This document shows positions 16,215-24,110 of a DNA stretch of 63,192 nt, in pieces. A program made the position numbers and the translations under genes. The stretch covers positions 1-63,192 of the forward strand of contig JANQQN010000172.1 in the NCBI GenBank assembly GCA_028289325.1. The letters run 5' to 3'. Under the pieces are notes generated by a model. The model was not told the DNA's origin. It saw nothing but the letters and a program-made list of their open reading frames with translations, and searched no databases. The DNA comes from Myxococcota bacterium (GTDB lineage Bacteria; Myxococcota; Kuafuiibacteriia; Kuafuiibacteriales; Kuafuiibacteriaceae). Within the stretch, counting starts at the first letter, position 1. Each line of letters begins with the position of its first letter.

Positions 16215-18343
16215 TCAGCAGCCGATCCAAACTTGTAAACCGTCTGTTGCAGGCCTTCGGCCTGTGCGCCGCCGTAGCGATGCTGTGGCTGACGTTTCGC
16301 GGGCTCGATCTCTCACAGACCTGGGCCATCATCGATCGCGTCGGTCCCGCCGCGCTGGTGATCGTTCTGCCGTTCTTGGTGGCGATGGTGCTGGACACCC
16401 TCGCCTGGAAACAACAGTTCCAACACCTCAAGCGCCCGCTTCCCATCGGCGCGCTGCTGGGCGTTCGCCTGGCCTCCGAGGGCGTGTTGTTGTCCGTGTC
16501 CGGCGGACCGGTCCTCTCGGAAGGCGTGGCGCCGTACCTACTCCACAAGCGGTGCCGAGTTCCTTACTCGGAAGCGGTCGCCACGCTGGGGGTTCGCAAG
16601 GCGCTCCTGGTCGTGTCCCAGGCGCTCTACGTCGGCCTCGGCGCGGTGCTGGGGTTCGTATTTCTCCGCAACACCTCGATCGGGGTCATCGGCGTACCGG
16701 GCCTCGAGTGGGTGATGGTCCTCGTGTCCGGGATCCTGTTCGTGGTCTCGGTGGTGATCACCGCGGCCCTGACCCAGGGCTCCGCGGGCGCGACGATCAA
16801 TCGATGGCTGGCCAAGATTCGCCACCGTCGCCTCACCCGCCCCATCGACAGCCTCCGCACCGGGCTGCTGGCCACCGACCAGCATCTTCAACGCGCCCTC
16901 GGCGAGACGCCCCAAGACGCCATTCGGCTCACGGCCACGTACTTTCTCGCCTGGCTGGTAGAAGCGTTCGAGACCTACGTCATCCTCCGCCTGCTCGGGG
17001 TGGAGATCGGCTTCGTCGAAGTCTGGGCGTTCGAGCCCGCGCTGAGCCTTCTGCGCCACCTGGTGTTCTTCGTTCCGGCCGGGCTCGGCTTCCAAGACGT
17101 CGGTTACGTCGCGTTCCTGAAGGCGTTCGGCGTCGCGGACCCCTTGGCCGTCGGCTCCGCGTTCATCGTTCTCAAGCGCTCCAAGGAGCTTCTGTGGGCC
17201 GCGTTCGGCCTCGGTTTGCTCTACCATTTCTTCCGCAGCGCGCGAGCCCCGGAGGCCACCGCGCGCCCCGCTCGACCGAAAGACGGTCCGGATATCAAGC
17301 GGGTTCTTCTGATCTGCGGTTCGATCAACCAGACCAGCCAGATGTACGCGGTAGGGACACGCCTGAACAACTGCGAGTGTTGGTACTCGCCGTACTACGG
17401 GACCGGCCTCGCCGAAGTTGGGCGCCGGATCGGACTGCTCGAGACGTCCATCGCGGGCAGCAAGCTGGTCCGCCGGTGCCTCAACTGGCTCGAAGCCCGG
17501 GGGGCTAACGTCGACTACCGCGGCCGAAAGCATAACTACGACTTCGTCATCACCTCGTCGGATCAGATCCTGCCCGGCAACGTCGCGGGCAAGCCGATGG
17601 TTCTGGTCCAGGAAGGCATGACCGACCCCGTCAACTTCGTTTTCGAGCTCCAGAAGCTCTTTCCGTATCTCGTCCCTCGCTTCCTGGTCGGTACCGCGGC
17701 CACCGGCCAGTCCAAGATGTTCCGGAAGTTCTGCGTGGCCTCCGAGGGCTACCGGGACTACTTCGTGACCCACGGCATCGACCCCGAGACGATCGAAGTC
17801 ACGGGCATCCCGAACTTCGACAACTGCATCGAGTACGCCGACAACGACTTTCCGCACCGCGGCTTCACCCTCGTGTGCACGTCGGACGGCCGAGAAACCT
17901 TCAAGCTCGACGACCGAAAGGCGTTCATCGACCGCGCGATCAGCATCGCCGCCGGCCAGCAGATGATCTTCAAGCTCCACCCCAACGAGGACTTCGACCG
18001 GGCCAAGGCGGAGATCGAGCAGTGGGCGCCGGGGTCGCTGGTCTATACCAGCGGCTCCGCGGAACACATGGTCGCCAACTGCGACAAGCTGGTCTGCGAG
18101 TGGTCGTCCTTGGCGTTCGTGGGGATCGCGCTCGGCAAGGAGGTCTATTCGAACTTCGACCTCGAGACCCTGAAGTCCCGATGCCCGGTCCAGAACGGCG
18201 GCACGAGCGCGGACCACATCGCCCTCGTGTGCCAGGACCTCCTCGACGAGACCCCGTCCGTTCGCGAAACGGCCCCCGCCGTCCGGCGTCCCCGCCGCTC
18301 CGTCCACCCCGGCGAAACCGTCAGCGAGGAGATCATTTTGTGA
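16211..18343 (+). CDS. Fusion: YbhN/UPF0104-type membrane domain + glycosyltransferase-like (GT-B) domain
   Basis: A 710-residue two-part protein starting at a TTG that overlaps the RND stop. Residues 1 to about 345 form eight or so membrane helices of the lysylphosphatidylglycerol-synthase TM / YbhN / AglD family, with SVSGGPVLSEGVAPYLL and LRHLVFFVPAGLGFQDVGYV. Residues from about 360 form a soluble domain beginning RVLLICGSINQTSQMY, with IFKLHPNEDF and CEWSSLAFVGIALGKEVYS. These resemble the nucleotide-sugar-binding region of GT-B enzymes of the CDP-glycerol glycerophosphotransferase or capsule-synthesis kind. I infer transfer of an activated sugar to a lipid at the membrane, coupled to flipping or anchoring. 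The next gene overlaps the end (GTGA). The exact donor and acceptor are unknown. Confidence 0.78.
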   Translation: MISSRSKLVNRLLQAFGLCAAVAMLWLTFRGLDLSQTWAIIDRVGPAALVIVLPFLVAMVLDTLAWKQQFQHLKRPLPIGALLGVRLASEGVLLSVSGGPVLSEGVAPYLLHKRCRVPYSEAVATLGVRKALLVVSQALYVGLGAVLGFVFLRNTSIGVIGVPGLEWVMVLVSGILFVVSVVITAALTQGSAGATINRWLAKIRHRRLTRPIDSLRTGLLATDQHLQRALGETPQDAIRLTATYFLAWLVEAFETYVILRLLGVEIGFVEVWAFEPALSLLRHLVFFVPAGLGFQDVGYVAFLKAFGVADPLAVGSAFIVLKRSKELLWAAFGLGLLYHFFRSARAPEATARPARPKDGPDIKRVLLICGSINQTSQMYAVGTRLNNCECWYSPYYGTGLAEVGRRIGLLETSIAGSKLVRRCLNWLEARGANVDYRGRKHNYDFVITSSDQILPGNVAGKPMVLVQEGMTDPVNFVFELQKLFPYLVPRFLVGTAATGQSKMFRKFCVASEGYRDYFVTHGIDPETIEVTGIPNFDNCIEYADNDFPHRGFTLVCTSDGRETFKLDDRKAFIDRAISIAAGQQMIFKLHPNEDFDRAKAEIEQWAPGSLVYTSGSAEHMVANCDKLVCEWSSLAFVGIALGKEVYSNFDLETLKSRCPVQNGGTSADHIALVCQDLLDETPSVRETAPAVRRPRRSVHPGETVSEEIIL

Positions 18344-19146
18344 AGCTGGTGGTCGTCGTCCAGGCCCGCCTCGGCTCGTCTCGGCTGCCGGGCAAGATCC
18401 TGAAGCCGGTGTGCGGCCGCTCGATCCTCGTCGCCCAGCTCGAGCGGATTCGAGCGATCTCGACTCCGGTGGAGATCGTGGTCGCGACCACCACCGACGA
18501 TGAAGACCGAGCGGTGGTGGCGGAGACCGAGGGTCACGGCTTTCGCTGCTTCCGGGGGCACCCGACGGACCTGTTGGATCGCCACTACCGGGCCGCCGAA
18601 CCGTTGGCCCCCGACGCGGTGGTCAAGATTCCTTCCGACTGCCCGCTGATCGACCCCGGCGTCATCGACCGCGTGCTGCGCTTCTACACCGACCACGCCA
18701 CGGAGTTCGATTTCGTCAGCAATCTCCATCCCGCGACCTACCCCGACGGAAACGACGTCGAAGTGATGCCGTGGCCGGTACTGCAAACCGCGTGGCGGGA
18801 GGCGACGAAGCCCCACGAACGCGAGCACACGACCCCATACCTGTGGGACCAGCCCGACCGCTTCCGAGTCGGCAACGTCGCGTGGGAGACCGGGCTCGAC
18901 ATGTCGATGAGCCATCGGTTCACCATCGACTACGAGGAAGACTATCGCTTCATCGAAGCGGTTTATCAGGCGCTGTGGACCCCGACGGGCGCGCCCTTTT
19001 CTTTGCAAGATATATTGCAGCTACTGGAACAGCGCCCCGACATCATGGCCATCAACGCGAAGTTCGCGGGGGTGAACTGGTACCGCAATCATTTGAATGA
19101 CCTGAGCACCGTGTCCGATCAAGACACGCGCCAAGTAGAGGCCTGA
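18340..19146 (+). CDS. Cytidylyltransferase, SpsF / CMP-NulO synthetase-like
   Basis: A 268-residue nucleotidyltransferase of the cytidylyltransferase-3 family. The nucleotide-binding start KLVVVVQARLGSSRLPGKIL matches the xIQARMGSTRLPGK motif of SpsF and acylneuraminate cytidylyltransferases. VVKIPSDCPLIDPGVID carries the metal-binding Asp region. It is expected to activate a sugar as its CMP (or CDP) derivative. The start is GTG 18340, preceded by a good GAGGAG ribosome site inside the upstream gene; it overlaps that gene by four bases. Together with the HAD phosphatase and NeuB homologue downstream it forms the minimal trio for a CMP-activated 3-deoxy-2-keto sugar. Confidence 0.82.
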   Translation: MKLVVVVQARLGSSRLPGKILKPVCGRSILVAQLERIRAISTPVEIVVATTTDDEDRAVVAETEGHGFRCFRGHPTDLLDRHYRAAEPLAPDAVVKIPSDCPLIDPGVIDRVLRFYTDHATEFDFVSNLHPATYPDGNDVEVMPWPVLQTAWREATKPHEREHTTPYLWDQPDRFRVGNVAWETGLDMSMSHRFTIDYEEDYRFIEAVYQALWTPTGAPFSLQDILQLLEQRPDIMAINAKFAGVNWYRNHLNDLSTVSDQDTRQVEA

Positions 19147-19147
19147 C

Positions 19148-20002
19148 ATGTCCGAACAACACCAGGAGCTCATCGACCTGGCTTTCCGGGTGCGCGAGCA
19201 CATCATCCGTATGAGCGGCGACGGAGGGTGCTTCATCGGCGCATCGCTGTCGTGCGCCGATCTCATCGCCTTCATGTACAAGCGGGTCCTGCGCATCTCG
19301 CCCGAGACCCTCGACGCCCCCGACCGCGACTACTTGCTGCTGTCGAAGGGTCACGACGTGCCGGCGCTGTACGGGACCCTGGCCGAGCTGGGCTACATCG
19401 ACCGAGCGCGCCTCGCGAACCACCTCAAGACCAACGACGACATCTACTGGCACCCCAACCGCAACGTGGCGGGCATCGAGTTTCACTCCGGCTCTCTTGG
19501 CCATCTCCTGAGCGTGTCGGCGGGCATCGCGACGGACATCAAGCTTCGCGGGGGCGACAACCGGGTGTTCGTCGTGCTCGGAGACGGCGAGCTGAACGAA
19601 GGCAGCGTATGGGAAGCCGCGCTCGTCAGCGCCGCGCACCGGCTCGACAACCTCGTGGCGGTGGTCGACCGCAACGCCTTTCAGGCCAACATCCGTACCG
19701 AAGACCTCATCCCTCTCGAACCGCTGGCCCCGAAGTTCGAGGCGTTCGGCTGGAATGCGCGCCGGTGCGACGGCCACGACTTCGACGCCCTGGCCGACGC
19801 GTTCGATGGCGTGCCCGCCCGCGACGGCCGTCCCACGGTCATCATCTGCGATACGGTCCGCGGTAAGGGGCTGCCGAGCATCGAGGCGCGCGCGGATCGC
19901 TGGTTCGTCAACTTCACCGCGGAGGAGGTCGAAGCGCTCTTGAACGAGCTGCGCACGGGGGCCAAGGCCACCCTGTCCTCCGAAGCCCTCCACGTCCGCT
20001 AG
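19148..20002 (+). CDS. Transketolase, N-terminal (TPP-binding) subunit
   Basis: A 284-residue protein equal to the first third of transketolase. The TPP/metal motif is GDGELNEGSVWEAALVSAAH followed by VVDRN. Upstream is the family segment LLLSKGHDVPALYGTLAELG. Transketolase moves two-carbon ketol units between sugar phosphates; split N/C pairs occur in many bacteria and archaea. The ATG follows the cytidylyltransferase stop by one base. The partner C-terminal subunit is the next gene, nine bases away. Its place among sugar-activation genes suggests a dedicated role in making a precursor sugar rather than in central metabolism, but this is inference. Confidence 0.9.
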   Translation: MSEQHQELIDLAFRVREHIIRMSGDGGCFIGASLSCADLIAFMYKRVLRISPETLDAPDRDYLLLSKGHDVPALYGTLAELGYIDRARLANHLKTNDDIYWHPNRNVAGIEFHSGSLGHLLSVSAGIATDIKLRGGDNRVFVVLGDGELNEGSVWEAALVSAAHRLDNLVAVVDRNAFQANIRTEDLIPLEPLAPKFEAFGWNARRCDGHDFDALADAFDGVPARDGRPTVIICDTVRGKGLPSIEARADRWFVNFTAEEVEALLNELRTGAKATLSSEALHVR

Positions 20003-20010
20003 AGGCCACC

Positions 20011-20907
20011 ATGACCTACGAAGAGCTCCTCTACAGTATCGCCCAGCGCGACGACCGCCTGATCGTCATGACGGCCGAGAATCGAGCCGTCATCCGCAAT
20101 CTGCCCCCCAAGCTGGGCGGTCGATTCATCGATACCGGCATCACGGAGATGACCCAGATCGGAATGGCGGCTGGCCTCGCGCTGCGGGGCCGGGTGGTAT
20201 TGACTCACGCCCTCGCCACCTTTCTCACCATGCGCGCGTTCGAGTTCATTCGAACCGACGTCGGCATCCCGCGTCTGCCGGTCAAGATCGTCGGCGGCTT
20301 TCCTGGCTTCTTGAGCGCGGCCAATGGGGCCACCCACCAGTCCATCGAAGATATCGCGCTCATGCGCGGGATTCCGAACATGCAGGTGTTCTGTCCCGCC
20401 GACGACGCGGAGCTCCTCGACGCGCTGCCCAAGATCATCGACGACCCCAACCCGTGTTACATCCGCTTCAACAACTCGGTCCCCGTCGTGGAGCACCTTC
20501 CGTTCGAGATCGGCAAGGCCGAGGTCGTGCGGCGCGGCGGCGAGGTGTGTCTGCTCACCTACGGCTTCCTCCTCGAACACGTGGTCGCCGCGGCGGAGAT
20601 CCTCGCTGACAAAGGCGTCGATGCCCGGGTGGTCAATATGAGGATGCTGGCCCCCGTCGACCGAGACGCGATCCTATCTGCGGCCGCGGACACCAAGCTG
20701 GTGGTGACCATCGAGGACCACTTCCATCGCGGGGGCTTGTACAGCGCCGTCGCGGAGACCCTGTTCGACGCGGGCCAGGCGCCGAAGACGCTGTCCATCG
20801 ATCTCGATCAACGATGGTTCAAGCCAGCCAGCATCCCCGACGTCCTCCGCCACGAAGGCTTCAGCGGCGACCAGATCGCGGCGAAGGTCTTGGCCGCGGT
20901 GCGCTGA
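20011..20907 (+). CDS. Transketolase, C-terminal subunit (Pyr + C domains)
   Basis: A 298-residue partner of the preceding gene. It contains the pyrimidine-binding domain with the conserved Glu in [20 protein letters not shown], the segment [20 protein letters not shown] with an active-site His, and the C-terminal transketolase domain ([33 protein letters not shown]). It would form an alpha2beta2 enzyme with the N subunit. Its TGA shares its last base with the ATG of the SDR gene, so the two are coupled. Confidence 0.9.
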   Translation: MTYEELLYSIAQRDDRLIVMTAENRAVIRNLPPKLGGRFIDTGITEMTQIGMAAGLALRGRVVLTHALATFLTMRAFEFIRTDVGIPRLPVKIVGGFPGFLSAANGATHQSIEDIALMRGIPNMQVFCPADDAELLDALPKIIDDPNPCYIRFNNSVPVVEHLPFEIGKAEVVRRGGEVCLLTYGFLLEHVVAAAEILADKGVDARVVNMRMLAPVDRDAILSAAADTKLVVTIEDHFHRGGLYSAVAETLFDAGQAPKTLSIDLDQRWFKPASIPDVLRHEGFSGDQIAAKVLAAVR

Positions 20908-21716
20908 TGTTCGACCTGACGGGCAAGACGGCGCTGGTGACCGGAGCGGCCGGGCTCCTGGGCAAGGAGCATTGCATTGCCCTCGCTTCCCACGGAGCGA
21001 CGGTCGTCGCCGCCGACGTCGACGAACAGGCGGCGGCCAACGTCGCGGCGGCGGTCACCGCCGAGCAAGGCGCGCGGGCGCTGGGCATCTCGTTCGACGT
21101 TACGGATGCGCAGTCGGTGGCCGCCGCTCACGCTCGGATATCGGCGGAGATCGGTGCGGTCGATGTCCTCGTGAACAACGCGGCGATCAACGACAAGTTC
21201 GAAGATCCGGAGGCCGCGGCCGAGCAGTCGAAGTTCGAGAATTATCCCCTCGAGCTGTGGCGAGCGTCGCTGGAGGTGAACGTGACCGGCATCTTTCTGT
21301 GTTGCCAGGTCTTCGGCGCCGCGATGGCCGAACGGGGCCGAGGATCGATCATCAACGTCGCCTCGACGTACGGCATCGTGGGCCCCGATCAGTCGCTGTA
21401 CCGAACGCCCGACGGCGAACAGAAGTTCTTCAAGACCCCGAGCTATCCCGCCACCAAAGGGGCGGTCATCAACTTCACTCGATTCTTGGCCGCGTACTGG
21501 GGCGAAGCGGGCGTCCGGGTCAACACCTTGTCGCCGGGCGGCGTCGAAGCCGGACAAGACGAATACTTCGTGCGCAACTACAGCCAACGCACCCCGCTCG
21601 GTCGGATGGCTCACCGCTCGGACTATCGGGGGGCCGTCGTATTCCTCGCCAGCGACGACAGCGCATACATGACCGGCGCCAACCTCGTCGTCGACGGCGG
21701 TTGGACGGCGTGGTGA
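20907..21716 (+). CDS. Short-chain dehydrogenase/reductase (SDR)
   Basis: A 269-residue classical SDR. It has the Rossmann motif TGAAGLLG (12-19), LVNNAAIN for the NNAG motif, catalytic Ser in NVASTYG, and the Tyr-Lys pair in SYPATKGA. The C-terminal VDGGWTAW is typical of sugar or polyol oxidoreductases in surface-polysaccharide clusters. ADVDE after beta-2 suggests NAD(H) preference. In context it probably oxidises or reduces a hydroxyl of the precursor sugar or its product. It is coupled on both sides (TGATG upstream, GTGA downstream). Confidence 0.88.
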   Translation: MFDLTGKTALVTGAAGLLGKEHCIALASHGATVVAADVDEQAAANVAAAVTAEQGARALGISFDVTDAQSVAAAHARISAEIGAVDVLVNNAAINDKFEDPEAAAEQSKFENYPLELWRASLEVNVTGIFLCCQVFGAAMAERGRGSIINVASTYGIVGPDQSLYRTPDGEQKFFKTPSYPATKGAVINFTRFLAAYWGEAGVRVNTLSPGGVEAGQDEYFVRNYSQRTPLGRMAHRSDYRGAVVFLASDDSAYMTGANLVVDGGWTAW

Positions 21717-22222
21717 GCGACGACGAGCTTCGGGCCCGCGCCCAGCGCCTCCGCCTCGTGTTGGCGGACTGCGACGGCACGCTGACCGACGCCGGCGTAT
21801 GGTTCTCCGCCGAAGGCGAGCTGGCCAAGCGCTTCTCATTGCGCGACGGAATGGGAGTCGAGCTGCTTCGCAACGACGGGGTGCCGACGGCCATAGTGAC
21901 CCGCGAGTCGTCGGAGGCCGTTCGCCGGCGATCCGAAAAGCTCAAGCTTCCATTTCATTTCGATGGGATCCGCGAAAAGTTCGCTCATTTGCCCCATATC
22001 ACTCGCTTGACCGGAGCCGACCCGTCCGAGATGGCATACATCGGCGACGACGTGAACGATCTCGAGATCATGCGCGCGATCGCCGAAGCCGGTGGTCTCA
22101 CCGGCGCCCCGGCCGACGCGACCCGTGCCGTGCTCGACCTGGTTCACTTCCGGGCCGAGCGCCCGGGCGGTCACGGGGCGTTTCGGGAATTCGCGGAGTG
22201 GATCCTGTCCCTTCGCGCCTGA
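21713..22222 (+). CDS. HAD phosphatase, KdsC-like
   Basis: A 169-residue HAD phosphatase of the KdsC (type C0, uncapped tetrameric) group. Motif I is DCDGTLTD with the nucleophile Asp. [20 protein letters not shown] and [17 protein letters not shown] match KdsC, and motif IV is [10 protein letters not shown]. KdsC homologues remove the phosphate from KDO-8-P or from NulO-9-phosphates after the PEP condensation step. The likely start is GTG 21713, overlapping the SDR stop; GTG 21710 is also possible. A ribosome site (GAGGAG) for the following NeuB gene lies at its 3' end. Confidence 0.85.
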   Translation: MSDDELRARAQRLRLVLADCDGTLTDAGVWFSAEGELAKRFSLRDGMGVELLRNDGVPTAIVTRESSEAVRRRSEKLKLPFHFDGIREKFAHLPHITRLTGADPSEMAYIGDDVNDLEIMRAIAEAGGLTGAPADATRAVLDLVHFRAERPGGHGAFREFAEWILSLRA

Positions 22223-22232
22223 GGAGTAAGAC

Positions 22233-23111
22233 ATGACGCAGGCCATTCGAGAGCTCGGCACTCGCAAGGTGGGTGACGGCCAACCCGTGTACATCATCGC
22301 CGAGATCGGCATCAACCATAACGGCGATCTGAACCTGGCCAAGCAGATGATCGACGGCGCCGTCAAGGCTGGTTGCGACGCAGTCAAGTTCCAAAAGCGA
22401 ACCCCCGAGCTATGTGTGCCCCGCGCCCAGTGGGACGTCGAACGCGACACCCCGTGGGGTCGGATGAAGTACATCGATTATCGCCACAAGGTCGAATTCA
22501 GCTTCGACTGTTACAAGCGGATCGACGACCACTGTAAGGCGAACGGCATCCAGTGGTTCGCGTCGCCGTGGGACGAGGAAGCGGTCGCGTTCCTCGAGAA
22601 GTTCGACGTGCCGGTGTACAAGGCCGCGTCCGCGTCCCTCACCGACCGCACCCTGTTCGAGCACATGAAGAAGACCGGGCGTCCGATGATGATCTCCACC
22701 GGGATGTCCACAATGGAGGAGATCGAGTCGGCGGTGGCGTTCGCGGGGACCGAGAACCTCCTCATCGCCCACAGCACATCGGCGTATCCGTGCCCCGTCG
22801 AGGCCCTCAACCTGCGCATGATTCAAACCTTGAAGGCCAAATACCCCGACGTTCCGATCGGGTACTCAGGTCACGAAACCGGCCTCGCGCCGACGTGGGC
22901 CGCGGTGTCCGTCGGGGCGACGTTCGTCGAGCGCCACGTGACGTTGGATCGCGCGATGTGGGGATCCGATCAGGCGGCTTCGGTGGAGATGGGAGGCCTC
23001 GAGCGCCTGGTGTCCAACATCCGGGACATCGAGCGGGCCCTCGGAGACGGGGTAAAGAAGGTCTACGACATTGAGCTTCCGGTGAAGAAGAAGCTTCGCC
23101 GGGCTAGCTGA
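22233..23111 (+). CDS. NeuB-family PEP-condensing sugar acid synthase without SAF domain
   Basis: A 292-residue TIM-barrel protein of the NeuB/SpsE/PseI family. It has EIGINHNGDLNLAKQMID, AGCDAVKFQKRT, WFASPWDEEAVAFLEKF, the STGMSTMEEIESAV loop, and GYSGHETGLAPTWAAVSVGA then ERHVTLDRAMWGSDQAAS. These enzymes condense PEP with an aldose to give a 3-deoxy-2-keto acid. Typical NeuB proteins have about 340-350 residues because of a C-terminal antifreeze-like SAF domain that covers the partner active site; this one ends after the linker (VKKKLRRAS), so the domain is absent. There is no SAF-like coding sequence in the 75 bp that follow. The acceptor sugar is unknown. Confidence 0.88.
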   Translation: MTQAIRELGTRKVGDGQPVYIIAEIGINHNGDLNLAKQMIDGAVKAGCDAVKFQKRTPELCVPRAQWDVERDTPWGRMKYIDYRHKVEFSFDCYKRIDDHCKANGIQWFASPWDEEAVAFLEKFDVPVYKAASASLTDRTLFEHMKKTGRPMMISTGMSTMEEIESAVAFAGTENLLIAHSTSAYPCPVEALNLRMIQTLKAKYPDVPIGYSGHETGLAPTWAAVSVGATFVERHVTLDRAMWGSDQAASVEMGGLERLVSNIRDIERALGDGVKKVYDIELPVKKKLRRAS

Positions 23112-23186
23112 ATAGGAACGCACGGGCCGCCGAAAGGCGGAGTCAGCCGGCGGCCGCGCGTGTTCCGCCTCAAGAGGAATAGGTCG

Positions 23187-24032
23187 ATGTCTCTCGAGTT
23201 GATTTCGCTGCTGATCATCGTCGGCTGGGCGCTGTTCGTCATCGTGTTGGAGCGCCTGTTCCCCTACGACGAACAGCGGTTTTTCCGGGACGGATTCTTT
23301 AACGACTTCTTCATGTACAGCATCGTCCAGGCCTACGTCATGGGCGTGACGATCGCCGCCGTGATCCGGTTTCTCGACGGCACCACCGGATTGTCGCGCC
23401 TGAACCTGGTCTCCGACTGGCCGTTTTGGGTCCAGTGCGTGTTCTTCTTCTTCCTCCACGACTTCTACATGTACTGGTTCCATCGCCTCCAGCACCGCAG
23501 CAACGTGCTGTGGCGAACCCACGAAGCGCACCACAGCGTCAAAGATATCGATTGGGTCGCGGGCAGTCGCAGCCATCCGGTCGAGATTCTGATCAATCAA
23601 ACGGTAGAGTTCGCGCCGATCGTGCTGCTCGGAGCGGCGCCGGAGGTCGCGATCTTCAAGGCGACGATCGACGCGTGTTGGGGCATGTGGATTCACTCCA
23701 ACATCGACGTCCGCACCGGCTGGCTACAATACGTGATCAACGGTCCGGAGATGCACCGCTGGCACCACAGCGACGAGCTGGAGATGCCGGGGAAGAACTT
23801 CTCGACCAAGATCGCGACCTGGGATTGGATCTTCGGGACGGCCTACCTGCCGGCGCACAAGCCGAAGAGCTACGGGCTGGGCGGCGAAGACTTCCCTCTC
23901 AAGGCCTACCACGGTCAGCCCAGTCCAGGCGTTTGGGGGTCTATCAAACACGTGGCCCGGGTCTGCGCGGCGGATGCCTGGGTGTACATCAAGCAGTGCG
24001 CGGCCATGTTCCGGCCGTTTCATCGGGCGTGA
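23187..24032 (+). CDS. Sterol desaturase / fatty acid hydroxylase family membrane protein
   Basis: A 281-residue di-iron membrane oxygenase. The His clusters are complete: HDFYMYWFHRLQH, HEAHH and MHRWHH. About four hydrophobic segments surround them (LELISLLIIVGWALFVIVL, FVQ-type helices near the first cluster). Such enzymes hydroxylate or desaturate acyl chains, sterols or sphingoid-like lipids using O2. I chose ATG 23187, preceded by AGAGGAATAGG; a GTG at 23160 is an alternative. The gap of 75 bp from the NeuB gene contains no clear terminator, so it is probably the last gene of the operon and would modify the lipid part of the product. Confidence 0.87.
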   Translation: MSLELISLLIIVGWALFVIVLERLFPYDEQRFFRDGFFNDFFMYSIVQAYVMGVTIAAVIRFLDGTTGLSRLNLVSDWPFWVQCVFFFFLHDFYMYWFHRLQHRSNVLWRTHEAHHSVKDIDWVAGSRSHPVEILINQTVEFAPIVLLGAAPEVAIFKATIDACWGMWIHSNIDVRTGWLQYVINGPEMHRWHHSDELEMPGKNFSTKIATWDWIFGTAYLPAHKPKSYGLGGEDFPLKAYHGQPSPGVWGSIKHVARVCAADAWVYIKQCAAMFRPFHRA

Positions 24033-24050
24033 TGGGGTCTTGACGCCACC

Positions 24051-24087
24051 GGGTGACGACGGCCGGTCTCCTGGACCGCCGTCGCCC
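24051..24087. terminator. Hairpin terminator between convergent genes
   Basis: The arms GGGTGACGACGG (24051-24062) and CCGCCGTCGCCC (24076-24087) form a 12-bp stem with one mismatch and one G-T pair around a 13-nt loop. It lies in the 78 bp between the hydroxylase stop and the Asp-rich lipoprotein stop. It has no U-tract, and it could serve both strands. Confidence 0.55.
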
Positions 24088-24110
24088 CCCTCGGTGAGTC
24101 TGTCCGCTCC

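Noticed and set aside
18340-23111. Ordinary KDO or sialic acid operon
   Set aside because: There is no KdsA, KdsD or NeuC; the synthase is NeuB-type without SAF and transketolase/SDR genes are included, so a standard pathway is not supported.
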